Shown here piece after piece: positions 10,491-22,845 of a DNA stretch of 64,000 nucleotides. How positions within the stretch are numbered: position 1 is the first letter of the stretch; each line of letters opens with the position of its first letter. Source of the DNA: Monocercomonoides exilis. Taxonomy: Eukaryota; Preaxostyla; Oxymonadida; Polymastigidae. The position numbers and the translations under genes were made by a program. The stretch lies in assembly GCA_001643675.2 (NCBI GenBank), contig LSRY02000004.1:998001-1062000 (forward strand). The letters run 5' to 3'. A model generated the notes under the pieces. It ran no database searches. It was not told the DNA's origin and saw only the letters and a list, made by a program, of their open reading frames with translations.

Positions 10491-13400
10491 TTAACTTCTT
10501 TCAATCTTAATCATATCTGCCCTTTCTCCTTTCGTAATTTTGTCTCCAGCTATTACTGCCTCATACTCGCCAAACGGAATATCCAGTGTCAGACACTCCC
10601 ACAGCATCATGCCAACGGAGAATGCCACTGATTCCTTTGTCGCTCCCATCTTCTTGTTGATCAGCAGCTCTGGTGCCTTCCACCTCAGGCACTCTTTTTT
10701 GTAATCGTCCTCATCCTCAAACGCTGATGACGGTAGAGAGTCACTTTCATCATCATTATCACTTGCAGATGTCACAACAGTCGATGAAGAGATGGATGAT
10801 GAATCGGAATCATCAGAAGAACAGTCCGAGTGCATCGCAATGCAAATGATCATGTGCTCGGAGAACAATACAATGTGAGGACTCAGATTGGCAAGTGAAG
10901 AGAGTGGGTTGTCCATTTCATCAAATGAATGAAGAGCTCCGTTTGCCACCCAGAAAAGAATCTGAGCAGCTGTCTGTTCCCTCTCCTGAAGAGTCCCAAT
11001 CGCCATCTCCTTTGTCTTATTCCTTCCATGAAGCAGCATGAACAGCGAATCCCTCAGATCCACAATCAGCTTCTCATGGGGAGACGAGCAGGCCATTGCA
11101 TCCACCAGATTCGACATCGATGAAGTGGTTGGACACAGATCCTCCCTGCGAACAAAAGTGGATTCTGTGTCTGAAGTGTCTGTGGTTGAAGTGGATGAGA
11201 TGGATGGTGATGGTGATCTCTTTCTTGTTTCCTCCTCTTCTTTTTCGTCAACCTTCTCCAATACCCAATCAGGGATCTTGTCTGAATCTCTCCCCAAAAT
11301 GTATTCAGTGGAGCCGCACTCACTCAGCAAATGCTCGGATGATTCAGAATGTTCCATATTCGTATCATACACCCTCTTCTTTATCCTCTCTTCATTCTTC
11401 TTCTCTGCTTCCCTCTCGGCCCTTCTCCACTGCTCCTCTGGAGACATCTCCATCGTCACCATCTCAAATGCCTTCGGATCCTTCCTCACTGTGTCATTCA
11501 CAATCTCTCTCAGATCTTTTGCTTCATTCTTTGCCTTTCTCCAACGAATTGCAACAATAACAGATACAATCAGAACGATCAAAAACAAAACAACAAATAT
11601 CAGACAATCAACAACAAATAAGATTTTCCTTCTTTCCCTCCTTCAACAATCCTTTCATCTACTTTTCCAACACTTTCACTCCTGTTCTTCTTAATAACCA
11701 AATCTGTTGATGAATGAGAATCTCCTTTCCCAAACACAATCCACACACTCACTTCTGTCTCTTCTCTCACTTTCTCCAGTTCTGAACATGAAATAACTGA
11801 GTGAATCTCATTCTCTGACACAAACCCTTCTTCTTCAATCCCCTTTCTCACGAGCTCCTCTTCATCCCCGTCTTTCATGCTTATCTTCAGCGATAAGTTA
11901 CACGGAAGAAGCAGCTTCCCGCGAATGCTCAAGTCCATGCTCCCACTCGCCTGTGTTGTGTTCTTCACTTCTTCCAGAACCGGGATGAAATACGATGATC
12001 CTCTTTCTGAAGCTATCCCTCCCAATTGGCATCCTTCGTCCAATATCCACAGAGATGTGTTTTTCTCGATTCCATCTCCCCCTTTCACACTCACAATATT
12101 CAACTCCCCGTTCCCTGTGCAGATCACATTCCTTCTGGCTGATGGATATCCTTCAATTGATGGATCGTTGTCCTCAAACTTGCTGTTTTCAATCTTCACG
12201 CTTCCTCCGCTCACCCACAGCCCTCCATTTTTGCTCTTCATAACCGTTGTCTCCTTCATCTCCACATTGCTGTTTTCAATGTCAATCAACGAGCCGCTCC
12301 ATTCGCATAATTCTTCTTTTCCCTTGTTTCCCTCATTCACCGTCTCTGCTTCTTTCTCCTCTTTTTCTCCATCAAACACACATATCTCAATCCTCACATC
12401 CTTGGAATTCCTAATCTGCATCATGCTTCCCTTCTCCACCGAATTCACGCGTTTCCCAAACGAGCAGTTCAACTCACTCACCTCTTTCTCAGCTTCATCC
12501 ACCCCAATCACACTCCCATCCAACAATAGAGTCACATTCTCAACTTTCATCTCTTTCATCTCCACTTTCGCCTTCCCTCCAACACTCACAACATCTCCCT
12601 CACATTTGATATTCGATATTCTTGTTTCAACAATTGTCACATCCGATGCTTCACAAAATGAAAGAATTGATTTTGTTGAATGAATACTCTTGAATGCTGA
12701 ATCAAATATCTTCAGCTCTCCACTTTCCACATTCACAACCAAACTGTGTAGCTTCATATCCTCAGCTGTCGTTGTTGAAGATGAGAAGAATTCACATTTC
12801 TGAATTTCCATTGAACCATTCTTCACTTTCATTATGCAATTGTGAGTGGATCCAAATCCATCTTCAAACTCGAACGAGCATCTCTCCGCAGCGCTTTCAT
12901 TTATAAACTCCATGATGCAATCCTTTTCATCTTGTTTCGCTATATCCAATTTCAGCATCACAATCACCTGAGACTTTTTGTAAAAATTCACATTCATATC
13001 CGCGATGGTGCATTCGCCCGAAACAACTCCTTCTCCGTCAATCAGAATCGCATTCATCACTCTTTCCTGAATGTGATCAACCGCGCAGTTGATACTGCTG
13101 CGTGGACTGCTCTGTGCCCCGCATCGTCTGCCATCACTTACTTTACCATTCACAAACACATGAATTCCATAATAATATGTTATCAACGGAATCAGATCAA
13201 CATCTCCCTCACCCTCAATATCTCTCCCACAGATCGAGTTGTTCGAGTTCTGTGATTCCTGATTGTTGTTCAACGCAAACAGTGTTTCATTGATCTGATG
13301 AGCGATCGAGTGGCATCTGACAAATATATCTTTTCCTGCATGAGCCTCATTCATCATAAACAGGATGTTATCAATCTTGAATTTCAGAGGAGGATCCTGA

Positions 13401-13510
13401 CTTTCATTTTCATAATTCGCATTTGGATTAGTCCCATCAATAAACAGCCCTCCACTACGCTCTGATTCCGTCGAGCACTTGCAAATCGAAAAAGAGCTAT
13501 CATTTATTTT
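10491..13510 (-). CDS. beta-helix/transmembrane/kinase-like receptor, one frameshift
   Basis: Two long frames: 13510-11600 and 11627-10491. The first (>585 aa, no Met at its upstream end, so a 5' exon is missing) has repeated short strands typical of Pmp-like right-handed beta helices (NGGLWVSGGSVKIENS). The second starts in a strongly hydrophobic helix (LIFVVLFLIVLIVSVIVAI), then a charged coil, an Asp/Ser insert and a kinase C-lobe: CLRWKAPELL (APE motif) and FSVGMMLWECLTLDIPFGE. HRD and DFG are not evident (LSPHIVLF sits where HRDxxxxN would be), so it is probably a pseudokinase. The frames join by a +1/-2 shift just before the membrane helix. The TAA at 10493-10491 interrupts the kinase end: beyond it KSCVQYYSERRLSLKD continues subdomain XI, supporting TAA = Gln. 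Confidence 0.65.
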
Positions 13511-14773
13511 TCAAAAATGATTCTTAGATCTTCACCACAACTTTCATCCCTCCTTTTTCTGTGCTATAAGCACTTTTGTAACTGTTCATTGCACACTCAT
13601 CAAAAATGCGTTTTATGGAATTATCAAATGAGCCCTAAGCACTTACTCCATCCTTGTTTCATTCATTCATGTGCTCGAAAATTAACGGTCATTAACTTTT
13701 AACACAGGGATTCAATTTTTTGTTTGGCTGTTTTTTTCAATATTCTGAGTTGATGAAACGCTCATTCCTTTTTCAAGCTCAATCTCATTTATCGAAATCA
13801 TGCATCTCCTCCTTTTCCAACAATCTGATTAATTCGAAACAAAAATACAAATATCACAGTTCAACTCATATAAAAACCTTTCACAAATCACAATTATATT
13901 AGTCGCTTTTCAAAACTTCAATTCAATGTTGAAACAAACTTTTTGAACGCATTAAATTCTGAGTAACAAGGTTGGAAAATAACTATATTTTTTAATTGGA
14001 TTTTTTGCATTCGAAAAGATTTGTTGAGTTCAAAGTCTATATATAATTCTTGCTTTTTGTTTTATTATCATCGAAATGACAAGAAACTTTATTTGAAAAG
14101 AGTTTTCAAACTTCGAAAACATTAGTTTATTTAGCAGTTAAAAAAAAATCATTTTTCTGAAATATCTTTGAAAGTTTATTTTTTTGAACACAAAAACAAA
14201 AATTAAAATATTCAACAATTTGATAGAGAGAAATATTGATTTCAAAAACGTTATTTGTGCATTCTTTATTCTCAAACTAATCTTTGAAATAATGCGGAAA
14301 ATATTAAATCGAGAAATTCCAATATTACAGCGTGCTGATTTCTTGAAGTTGGAAAAAGGAAAATCTGAAGTTTAATTCATTTGTAAAATAAAGAACAAAA
14401 AGTTAATGATCAATTTATTTCGCTTTATCACTTTTTAGCCAGTTTGAAGATTCAAAAAGTTAAAATCTCACACATTTGTTTAGAATGCTTATAATTTGAA
14501 AATGCCATTCATCTGATACGAGTGTACTCAAAAATTCAGCCAGAAAGGATTATTTCTCCAACAATAAAAAGATCAATTTTGTAATTATGGTGCTTTTATA
14601 CGATAAAAATGAATACTCGAAATAGGTTATTTTTATATTTTATAATTAAAAATTAATAATGACAAAAATATTAAAAAGTCACCAAAATTTCCTAATACAG
14701 TGAAAAAATCGAAAAAATGCGATCTCAACATTGCACATCATCTTCGACCGACACATAAATCAAAAAAATCTCT
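13511..14773. other. AT-rich intergenic sequence
   Basis: Only short frames without recognisable domains (60-63 codons). It leads to the inverted terminal motif at 14774. Confidence 0.4.
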
Positions 14774-14786
14774 TGTCGCAAAGGCT
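14774..14786 (-). repeat. 13-bp terminal inverted motif, right copy
   Basis: TGTCGCAAAGGCT, exact reverse complement of 6281-6293, followed by an A-rich run like the one flanking the left copy. Together they would bound an 8.5-kb hAT element. No exact 8-bp target duplication is visible. Confidence 0.5.
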
Positions 14787-14860
14787 AAATAAAAAAAAAA
14801 AAAAAAACACTCACACTGTATAATAAAGAGAGACATAGTATATCAGCTATGGATCCATCT

Positions 14861-15117
14861 GGGTGATTATTTTTGAAATCATAACTTTTTTCGGGGTGTT
14901 GATTATATGAAAATTCATTATCATTTGCTGAATAATTGTCATTTAAACATTAAAAGTTTATCATTCGTTTCAAAAGCCAAAGTTTGACTTGAAATAATTG
15001 AAGCTGCATCATTATAAATAAATCAATAACTTTTCATGGTCCATTTATGAATATTCTTTTCAAATTTTCGTACCGATATTTTTGACAGAAAAAATATGAT
15101 TTCGAAAATAATCACCC
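14861..15117 (+). mobile_element. MITE family 1, copy in element A
   Basis: 257 bp with inverted ends GGGTGATTATTTTTGAAATC and GATTTCGAAAATAATCACCC, flanked by ATCT on both sides (14857-14860 and 15118-15121). The element at 36.67 kb has the same site without the insert (CCATCT directly followed by TGATTAGG), so this is a 4-bp target duplication. No coding capacity. Confidence 0.88.
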
Positions 15118-15550
15118 ATCTCGATTAGGTCAATCAATATTATCGATTTATGTGTATCTGATGGTTGTTATCATCTTGTATAATAAGTTGGAATAGGCAA
15201 TGATAACAAGATGGAGATCGAGAGTTATTGCTAATATTCTTAGGGGTTTCTCATGATTAGATATTCAGTGATGTTCTATAAAGAAGGAGTTATTGATTGG
15301 TGTAATCGATGTGTATCTATAGCTGACATACCATATCTCCTAGGAGAAGAATTAGCTAAAGAATTAGCTGAAAGTGTTCAAGTTGGTGAATTAGTGGTGA
15401 AATTGTGTGAAAATTGGTGTTTTCGTTGATGAAATACATGTGTTGAACATGTGTTGAATGTGTTGATGTTACCGTTGGTGAAATCATCGGTATTATCGTT
15501 TGTGAAATCGTAAATAAAAATAATTGATTTTGTTTTTTGTTTTATAGTAA

Positions 15551-15763
15551 ATGGGTCGGAAGAAGATATACGCAACTGTGGAAGAAGCGAAAGCGGCTCA
15601 ACAGAAACAAATTAAACAGTTTCAGGAAAAACGTAAAGAAGAAACTAAGTGTTACAACGAACATGTATCTGAAAAACAGAAGAAGTTGATTAAGATATTG
15701 AGGAGAAAGCTTATCGAAAGTGATGAGCTGTTAGATGAGTTGATGGAAAAAGTTAATGGGTAA
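15551..15763 (+). CDS. small basic element protein (70 aa), copy A
   Basis: Begins MGRKKIYATVEEAKAAQQKQ and ends LLDELMEKVNG. A basic N-terminus of GRKK-Y-T-EEAK type is followed by a charged, probably helical region. Identical proteins are encoded in every terminal repeat of this family. Likely a DNA-binding or replication accessory protein, but the function is not known. The apparent stop is TAA; read as Gln, the frame extends 12 codons to TGA. Confidence 0.65.
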   Translation: MGRKKIYATVEEAKAAQQKQIKQFQEKRKEETKCYNEHVSEKQKKLIKILRRKLIESDELLDELMEKVNG

Positions 15764-15855
15764 GTTGAATGTGTTTATTTTTGGTTGATTTCGCAGTGAA
15801 TTGTTTTGCCTGGACAGGTTAAGGTGGACAGGTGATGTGAGCGATGCTGCGGCGT

Positions 15856-15885
15856 GGAAATATTGGGTGAAATCTCCGTGCTGGA
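15856..15885 (+). promoter_or_regulatory. conserved 30-bp box next to GGACAGG repeats
   Basis: Starts GGAAATATTGGGTGAAATC. The same box stands at 37434-37463 and 60254-60283, and inverted at 40283-40312 and 63099-63128. Flanked by several GGACAGG/TGGACAGG units. Possible origin or regulatory site (inference). Confidence 0.5.
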
Positions 15886-16114
15886 GAGAGGACAGGTGGA
15901 CAGGACTGGACAGGATAAATTATATTCTCCAAAATATGTGGACAAACGGGCAAACTGAGTAAAGTGGGCAAAATACATTTAATGTGAAAATTAACTGTTT
16001 CCCGTCAAAGTTCGACATCAACCTCGACGTCATCTTCCCCGTAAATGCACGTTTCAAAAATAAATCTGTTTCAAAAAATTTTTGTTATTTTTAATTTTTA
16101 TAAAATTGGCAACC

Positions 16115-16642
16115 ATGAGCAAAAGTGTAACCGAAATTATCAGTAACAACATCAAAACTGTTCAACTACTTATTAGCATGGATGAAAAAACATTGATTGA
16201 AAGAATTGATTCTTTCGTAGAAGATATATACAATTATCAAAAGCATGATGGAGGTAGTGTCTCTGTTTTTACTGGAAGAGCAGTATTGGTGAACAAAGTG
16301 CCAAATTTAACTGTTATAAACATTGACATTAACAAATCGTTAGACGACGAGTCCAAACAATCTGTTAGATCAAAGACGTTAAATAAACTGGACGAAGACG
16401 ACGTTGTTGTTCAAACAGCTTCATGGGGATTACACATTTATGCAAATACCGATGAATTTTCGCCAACTCCAACGGAATGATTAAATGTTTCACTTGCGAT
16501 GAATTTGATGTAGATATCATGACATCGTTGGATGAGAGCAAACGATCATTAATATTATGACCAAACAGTAAAGTGCGTAAGGATCATTGATCAAAAACAA
16601 ATGTTTATCAGCTTGTAAGAGGTTCGTTTGACTCAGCAATAA
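16115..16642 (+). pseudogene. divergent primase N-terminal part, copy A
   Basis: Starts at the ATG occupying the same place as in the other copies (after TTTTTATAAAAT). TVINIDINKSL and WGLHIYAN match the DxD and sxH primase motifs of the intact copy (VVDVDFNKSL, GGFHIY). A one-base shift at 16477 and two TGA codons follow before the pogo-like insertion. KCFTCDEFDVDI matches KVFTSPEYDIDI of the other copies. The C-homopolymer of the other copies is absent here. Confidence 0.75.
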
Positions 16643-17000
16643 CCATCGTTCTTAAACCCGGTTCTTTTTCTAATACCAGGACTAAACAAAAATCTTTCAC
16701 ATTTTAATTTCTCAATCATTCCTGAAATTTGTTCATCTAATTTCAAATAATCGTTCTCAAAATTCAAACATTTGGATTTCATTGTATTTTTTAATCTAAT
16801 GTCAATGATTGCCAAAAATTGAAGAAACAACGAAATATTTCAGAAAAGACAAACAACTATATTGCAAATTGTGAAACATGAAGATATATTCTGAAACAGA
16901 TAATATGGAATTTATTTATGCTGAAACAAATTTGATCGAATGAATTTCATTTCCTTTTTTGAAATTTCATTATTTAAGTCGAAAGATCAAAACCATTAAA

Positions 17001-18646
17001 ATGACAAACCATTGCGAACTTTCTGCGTCAGACCTTCAAAAAAAATTGGTATGTGCTGAAATTAGGAAATTGGACAGCATTTCAAAGAAAATTTTTGATA
17101 TCAAAAAGAATAATGTTGTGTCACCTCGTGTGGCAACAGGATCTGGCATTATTTCGAAAGGTTCTTTGTATCGAGGAGTGAATGCCCAAAAGAATAATAG
17201 AGAAGTGGGAATCAATGGAAGACCTTCCATTATTACAGACTCAATGATTGAAACAATAGAAAATAAAAACACTTGTTATGCTGTCAGAAGGGAAGGTTGT
17301 TCGAGTAAAAGATATCTTCAAAATGGTCTGAAATGCAATTTTCTTATTTCTTTTAATTTTTTTTTATTATTTAGATGAAAGATTATTATGAAGAAAACTC
17401 TAAGGAAAAAACAAAAATAAAATTTCCATGGATTTCAGCTGCATATTATATGATCGATCATAACAAAATTCTTAAATCTGCATTATCCAAACCGATGGAA
17501 CGATCCAAAATGTTGGCACATTCACCAGATGGTATCCGTAAATGGTTTGATCAATTCAAAAATGTTTTGGATACATTCAATATAGGTGAAAACGGTATTT
17601 TTAATTTCGATGAAACATCTTTGAGATGTGGAGAAAGCTCATGCAAGCTGTGCGTGTGTTTAAAATATCAAATACCTCCGTCACATCCAATTCCCAACAA
17701 AACAACAAATTCGATTCTTTGTGTTTGCGTTTGTGCTGATGGATCGTCTTTGCCTTCTTTTCTTCTGTATTCCAGTCGAAAGCTTCCAATAGAATTTCGA
17801 ACCCTAACGTCATTCAACATACGTTTTATCTAATCATCTTCAGGATGGATAAATTCATCAATCTTTGAAACTATCATGATTTCTCATTGGATTCCTTCGA
17901 TTAAAACAAAAATGAAACTCTTGAATATACCAAAGGCTGTTTTCCTACTTGATAACCATCCTTCTCACATCAATGAAAAAGTTGAGAAATGCGCAGATGA
18001 ACAAGGAATAATTATGATGAGATTTCCTCCAAATCTCACTCATCTTCTTCAGCCATGCGACAGCAGCATATTTGCAAGATTTGAAAAGACATTTAATGAC
18101 AATTTCAACCCACCGCAACCACATTCTTCCTCTTCATTTCTAAGTGAATTAGCAAAAGTTCTTCCTGAAGCACTCACTTCTTCGACATCTCCATCAATAA
18201 TAAAAAGCGAGTTTCAGAAAACTGGTATTTGGCCTGTGATGGAAGCACCTATTCTGTCAAGAGTTTCTGGTTCACCAGTTTCGCAAAGAACAGAGAAAAA
18301 ATCATACTGGGACTCGGAGTTGTATGGAAAATTTTCTCCCACAAACAAGAGGATAAAAACAAGAAGCAGTCATATGCATAGCAGTGACATGAAGCCAGCA
18401 GAAGGTGAGAAAATATCTATTTCAAATTTTCCAGACAAAAAGGATGACAGCATTCCTGTGAAAATTCGCACGAAAAAAGTGAAGCAGTCCAGAAATCGGC
18501 ATAGGTGTAAATTGAACCACTTTCAGTTTGTATTTTTTCAGAATTTGAATATTAATGCGTTATTCAACATAATTTAACTAAGCGATTCAAGGATGGAAAA
18601 TTCGTAATTCGTTCAAAATTTTACTTTCAAAAATATAAAATTTTGA
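17001..18646 (+). CDS. pogo/Tigger-like DDE transposase
   Basis: Exon 1 from the ATG at 17001 to about 17320; exon 2 from 17375 to TGA at 18644-18646. The junction phase is unresolved. Exon 1 has a basic helix-turn-helix-like N-terminus (VGINGRPSIITDSMIETIE). Exon 2 has the DDE_1 triad context: IFNFDETSL, AVFLLDNHPSH and NLTHLLQPCDSSIFARF. TAA at 17831 lies inside the catalytic domain between TSFNIRFI and SSSGWINSSIFE and would be Gln. The last ~30 codons contain a possible small intron (GTGTAAATTG...TTTTTCAG) and overlap an inverted repeat. Confidence 0.75.
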
Positions 18647-18701
18647 CACCCATAATTTTTTAATTTTGATCACATTTTATTAAAATATCAATTTCTTGCT
18701 T
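18501..18701 (+). repeat. 201-bp inverted repeat, left arm
   Basis: Matches 22846-23046 in reverse complement with few differences and no length change (x pairs with 41547-x). It overlaps the transposase 3' end. Confidence 0.8.
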
Positions 18702-19482
18702 TGCAAAGTTCAAATGAATTTATCGACTCAATGAAAAAAAAAAGAAATATAGTGCTTAATGTTTGTTTTGATGAATATTTACATATATTCCTTTTTATGT
18801 TGCTTATTTATATAAATTCAATAAATTCAGGATGCTTCCGTTTTGGAAAATTAAAGTGTAATGCTTCAATAACGCCTCCGAAGCAATAGCGGAAGAAAAC
18901 ATATGAAATGGATAATGATAATTTTTAATTGATTATTAACTTTTTTTAATGCTATTTTTGCTTCTTTTTTGGTTAAATTGAATTTGAAGATGAAAGCGTT
19001 GTGCAGCACTTGAAATGGATGATATTGGGGGAGAGTTATTTGGAAAGAGGCAAATAGTGGATGAGTGGAGTGAAGGGTAATGAAAAATTTTGGAGGTATT
19101 TCATTATTGTTGCTTTATTTTCTTCATTTATCATTTTATATTTGTATTTTTTTTGATTTCATTGATGTGTGATGCGATCAGGCGTTGTCAGAGGTGTTGG
19201 GTGAGCATTAAACATGGGACATGGAAGCACTGCTTATCACATGAACATTCCTTGAAAAAACTGGGAGAAAACAGCAGCAGAAGATTGTTCGGTAGAATGA
19301 GGGAACAGAAAAAATCGAAGAGAATGGAAAAAGAAGTTTTTGTGAATTTCTTTTGCAAAAATCTTTTCGGAATCAGAAAAATAGGCAGGAAAATGGATGC
19401 AGCCACATAATGATATTTTGTGAAGCTTTGCAAAGAGGCGTGGGGAATGTGAGAAGGAAAAGGAAGAATTTTTGTAAGTGAA
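18702..19482. other. AT-rich spacer
   Basis: Only a ~100-codon frame of no clear type (19090-19410). No known domain or RNA seen. Confidence 0.35.
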
Positions 19483-20960
19483 TTGCACTGCTCCTCTATT
19501 TGCCGATTTTTCTCTTCACCTTCTATTCCTTTTGTATCCCTCTCTCATTTGACATTTTTCAACGTCTCAACAGCAAATGACTCATGTTCGCCTTCAACCA
19601 CTTCCTCGTCCCAAACAAATTGTTTGATAAATAGTTGCTCATTTTCGTCAGTTTGTGATGTGTGTGATGGTGGGATTGTTCATTCCCTCAACAACCCCTA
19701 TGCCTCTCTGACCGCTTCAAACACCTCGTTTGTTGAGTGTTGTCGGACAAAAAAAATGAAATATGAAGGAGCTGCAGAGGCACCATTGAAACCAGACAGA
19801 CAGAACGAAACATTCAATGGAGCAAATTCTTTCACATGGTGCGAGTGGAGTGGCTCGAGGACAACAGGAGAAAGTGACTCGTGCGCTGAGGAGCGTCAAG
19901 CGGAGGGGCCATTTGCGTGTACAGTCAATCGTCGGCCGCTGTTTAAGTTTCGCATTGTGCATTCAATGAATGTGTTGCGCATTGGTGCGGTGGAGGTATT
20001 AGTTGCTACAATATCAAGTCTGTTGAGATTGTGAACAACACCTTCGATTCGTGTACTGCACAAAATTATTTGGGAGGAGGGGCATTCGTTTATACGATTT
20101 CAACATGTGTTCGGATCAGCGGATGTGAATTCCAGAAATGCAAAGCCGTTTATGATGGAGGAGGACTTTTTCTCGAAAATTTTCAGGTTTCGGGAACAGA
20201 TTGTATTCCGACAGAAAATGAGGAAGGGGGAAGTGCGAGTGTGTTTGACTGCGATTTCACTTCATGTTCACTTACAAGCACTGGAGGTGGAGGCATGTAT
20301 TGTAGAACTGTTCCTGTCACATTCAAAATGAGGAGCATTCAGTTTATTTCATGTTCAGCATCTGCACTTGGAGGAGGATTGTTCTTTTCTTCATGGAAAG
20401 AAGTATTGCCATTTGACAAACTGTATTTCTTTTTCCTTTTCTTTCATAACTGCAGTTGTTCCAGTGAACCGTCTTATGGAGATGACATCCATTTCAAGAA
20501 CAGACACAACCTATGTTTGTCTTCTTATTGTCCGTTCAAAGAATGTTTCACAACAAATGAAAAAGACAAGAGAGTGTACCATGCATATGATTATTCAGAT
20601 TCAAAAAAAAGTTGATCGTATTATCACACAGAAAAAAAGGGTTGGCTGAAAAAAGGGGTTCTCAATCGGTTTGTTGCAGTGAGTGGAGGAAACACAGAAG
20701 AGTTATGTGGATTAGATGAGTCAAGTGCATGCAGAACCATTTGTGTTGCAGTTGAAAAGAGCAAGATCCAGGTGAGCCCGTCAGTCACGCTGATGAACGC
20801 GAATCACACAAGCGAGGCAACAACAAGTGAGATTGGGTCAAAGAAGATTTCAGTTGTTGGGACAAGAAAAGATAAGAGTTCGATTGGAACAGGAGTACTT
20901 TCTTTTCCATCATCAACTGGACAGCTGTTCAGTGTGACAAGAGGGCAGTTGGAGGTGTAG
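19483..20960 (+). pseudogene. Pmp-like beta-helix protein fragment
   Basis: Frames 19483-20034, 20031-20615 and 20679-20960 together give a run of glycine-rich turns typical of polymorphic-membrane-protein-like repeats: LGGGAFVYT, DGGGLFLEN, GGGGMYCRT and LGGGLFFSS, then a region like the family's ordinary strand modules (SIGTGVLSFPSSTGQLFSV). Frame changes and a TGA at 20613 make it a pseudogene. The same family as the ectodomain at 11.6-13.5 kb (loosely). GC is higher than in the surroundings. Confidence 0.65.
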
Positions 20961-21699
20961 TATGTAGGGATCGATCACAATTCGCAAGAAATCTATTGCG
21001 GAGTGTGTTTGTGATGCCAACTGATGTTGAAATATTTTTGTTTGCAAAAATAAGGGTTAATCCTAAGTCTGAATGAGAATCCAATATTGGAATTGTCATT
21101 AGAACCTACTCCGCCACAGCTTCCAATAATAACTATTGAAAAAGAATTCGATTCAACTGCAGCCCAACAAATCACATTCCACATATATGTGGAACGTCAT
21201 TCCTGATCCAGGCAAAAACCATTTTTTGAACCGGCTTTGTTATTTTTTACCAATTATTAGAATGCGCTATTTGCACATTGCTATTATTTTATCTTTTATT
21301 TTTAAATACTTTAAAAATTATGAACAATTTAATTTATTGTTTTTTATTCCAGCGAGCTTTAACAAATTTGCACTCATTTTATATATAAGTGCGTTGGCCA
21401 AAATGAGCAGCTTAGCAATGCAAAAATAAAACATGTGTGCATTGTTTAAATTGCGTATGATGTGAACACCAAGCGAAAAACAGAAAAAAAGAATTTTGTG
21501 CATACAACAACGAACCTCAAATGGCATTGAACGAAAAAGAATATGAAAAAAAAGAAATTAACGATTTGAATGAAAAAAAAGGAAAATCGAGAAACTATGT
21601 TTGAAATTCCTTTGTATGAAGTTAAGATTTTTTGAAAAAAACATACTAAGATATCCCTCTCCATCCCCAACATAGCATTTTTAATTAGTCTCTTTGTTT

Positions 21700-22440
21700 T
21701 GCCTCCACTCTTCTCTTCATTCTTCTCGTTCTTCCACTCGATGATCTCCGTAACCCTCAATGTTCATCATTTGTTTTCTTTCCCTCTTTTTTCCAAAAGC
21801 CAACTTTCCCCGTCTCAACTTGAACGCGCTGTCAACTTCAGCATCTGCTCCATATAAAATGAGCATTTCCATTAGATCGTCTTCTTATATCACTTGAATT
21901 GAAAAATCTCATCCCTGCTTTAATTTCACTTCTTCCTTTCCTCTCGTCTTTCTCTTTCTTAACTTCTATTTGCATTTTTTGCTGTTGCTGCTCGGAAAAT
22001 CACAACCTTACAACCATCATCTTCAAAATGAACATATCTGCGATACAAATAATATAGTTGAACGTCGAAATATCTCTCATAAATATAAAACAATCTATAT
22101 AATTTGTACATCGAAAAATCTTCACTTTTTCATGCCAATTCATTTCTTTCTTTCATCTTTTCCTTTTTCATCCAACGCTTCAGAAAACCTTGTTCGATAA
22201 TGAAGTTCTAATGTACTTTGACGATTGTGTTTAATTCTCCTCGCCTTCTCATCCCTTCTGTAAGCCCAAGCTCCACTGCATATCCCAACCTCAGTCAAAC
22301 AGCTTTTCAACCTTTCATCAAGTGTGAAAGTTTCTTCAAAGTTTTCCTCCTTCAAGTCATTTCTTCTTCTTTGTCTTCGCCTCTCATTCTTTTGTCCTTT
22401 CTGATCAATCCATTTCTCTCATCAAACTCCAATGAATTAA
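21700..22440 (-). pseudogene. possible ankyrin-repeat gene remnant
   Basis: Minus-strand frames with ankyrin-like DDLMEMLILYGADAEVDSAF at ~21890-21830 and a charged frame at 22355-22140. Frames change and TGA codons intervene. Weak call; could be another helical repeat. Confidence 0.3.
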
Positions 22441-22845
22441 TATCATTCAGCTTCTTCATATTCTCTCCATAAATGTATTTTCGGTGCACGCTCTCTTCTT
22501 TCTCTAAAAACTTTTCTTTCTCGAAGCTTGCGTTTTATAAAATTTTCAGACGCATCTGAGATTCATCATTGTAAAAAGGCAAGATAGAAAATATTCCAAC
22601 AATTATCTTATTAATATCAATAACAATAATATTTATATATACCTACATTTTTAAATATTGTTGCATCTGTTACTGCATCGTTTGTAACATCTGCAATTAT
22701 GTGTCCATTTGTGTTTAGTCAAAACATTGAATTAGAAATGAATAACAACAAATATTATAATATAGGTGGAAATTCAATCATCCCAACAATAATAGCATTG
22801 ATTGCGATTAATTTATCGAATTACAAAGTTTCCTCGAATTTTGTG

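Noticed and set aside
15775-15978. 67-aa frame antisense to the GGACAGG region (also 37353, 60173)
   Set aside because: Repetitive composition (Leu-Ser-Cys-Pro repeats) from GGACAGG units; judged a shadow.
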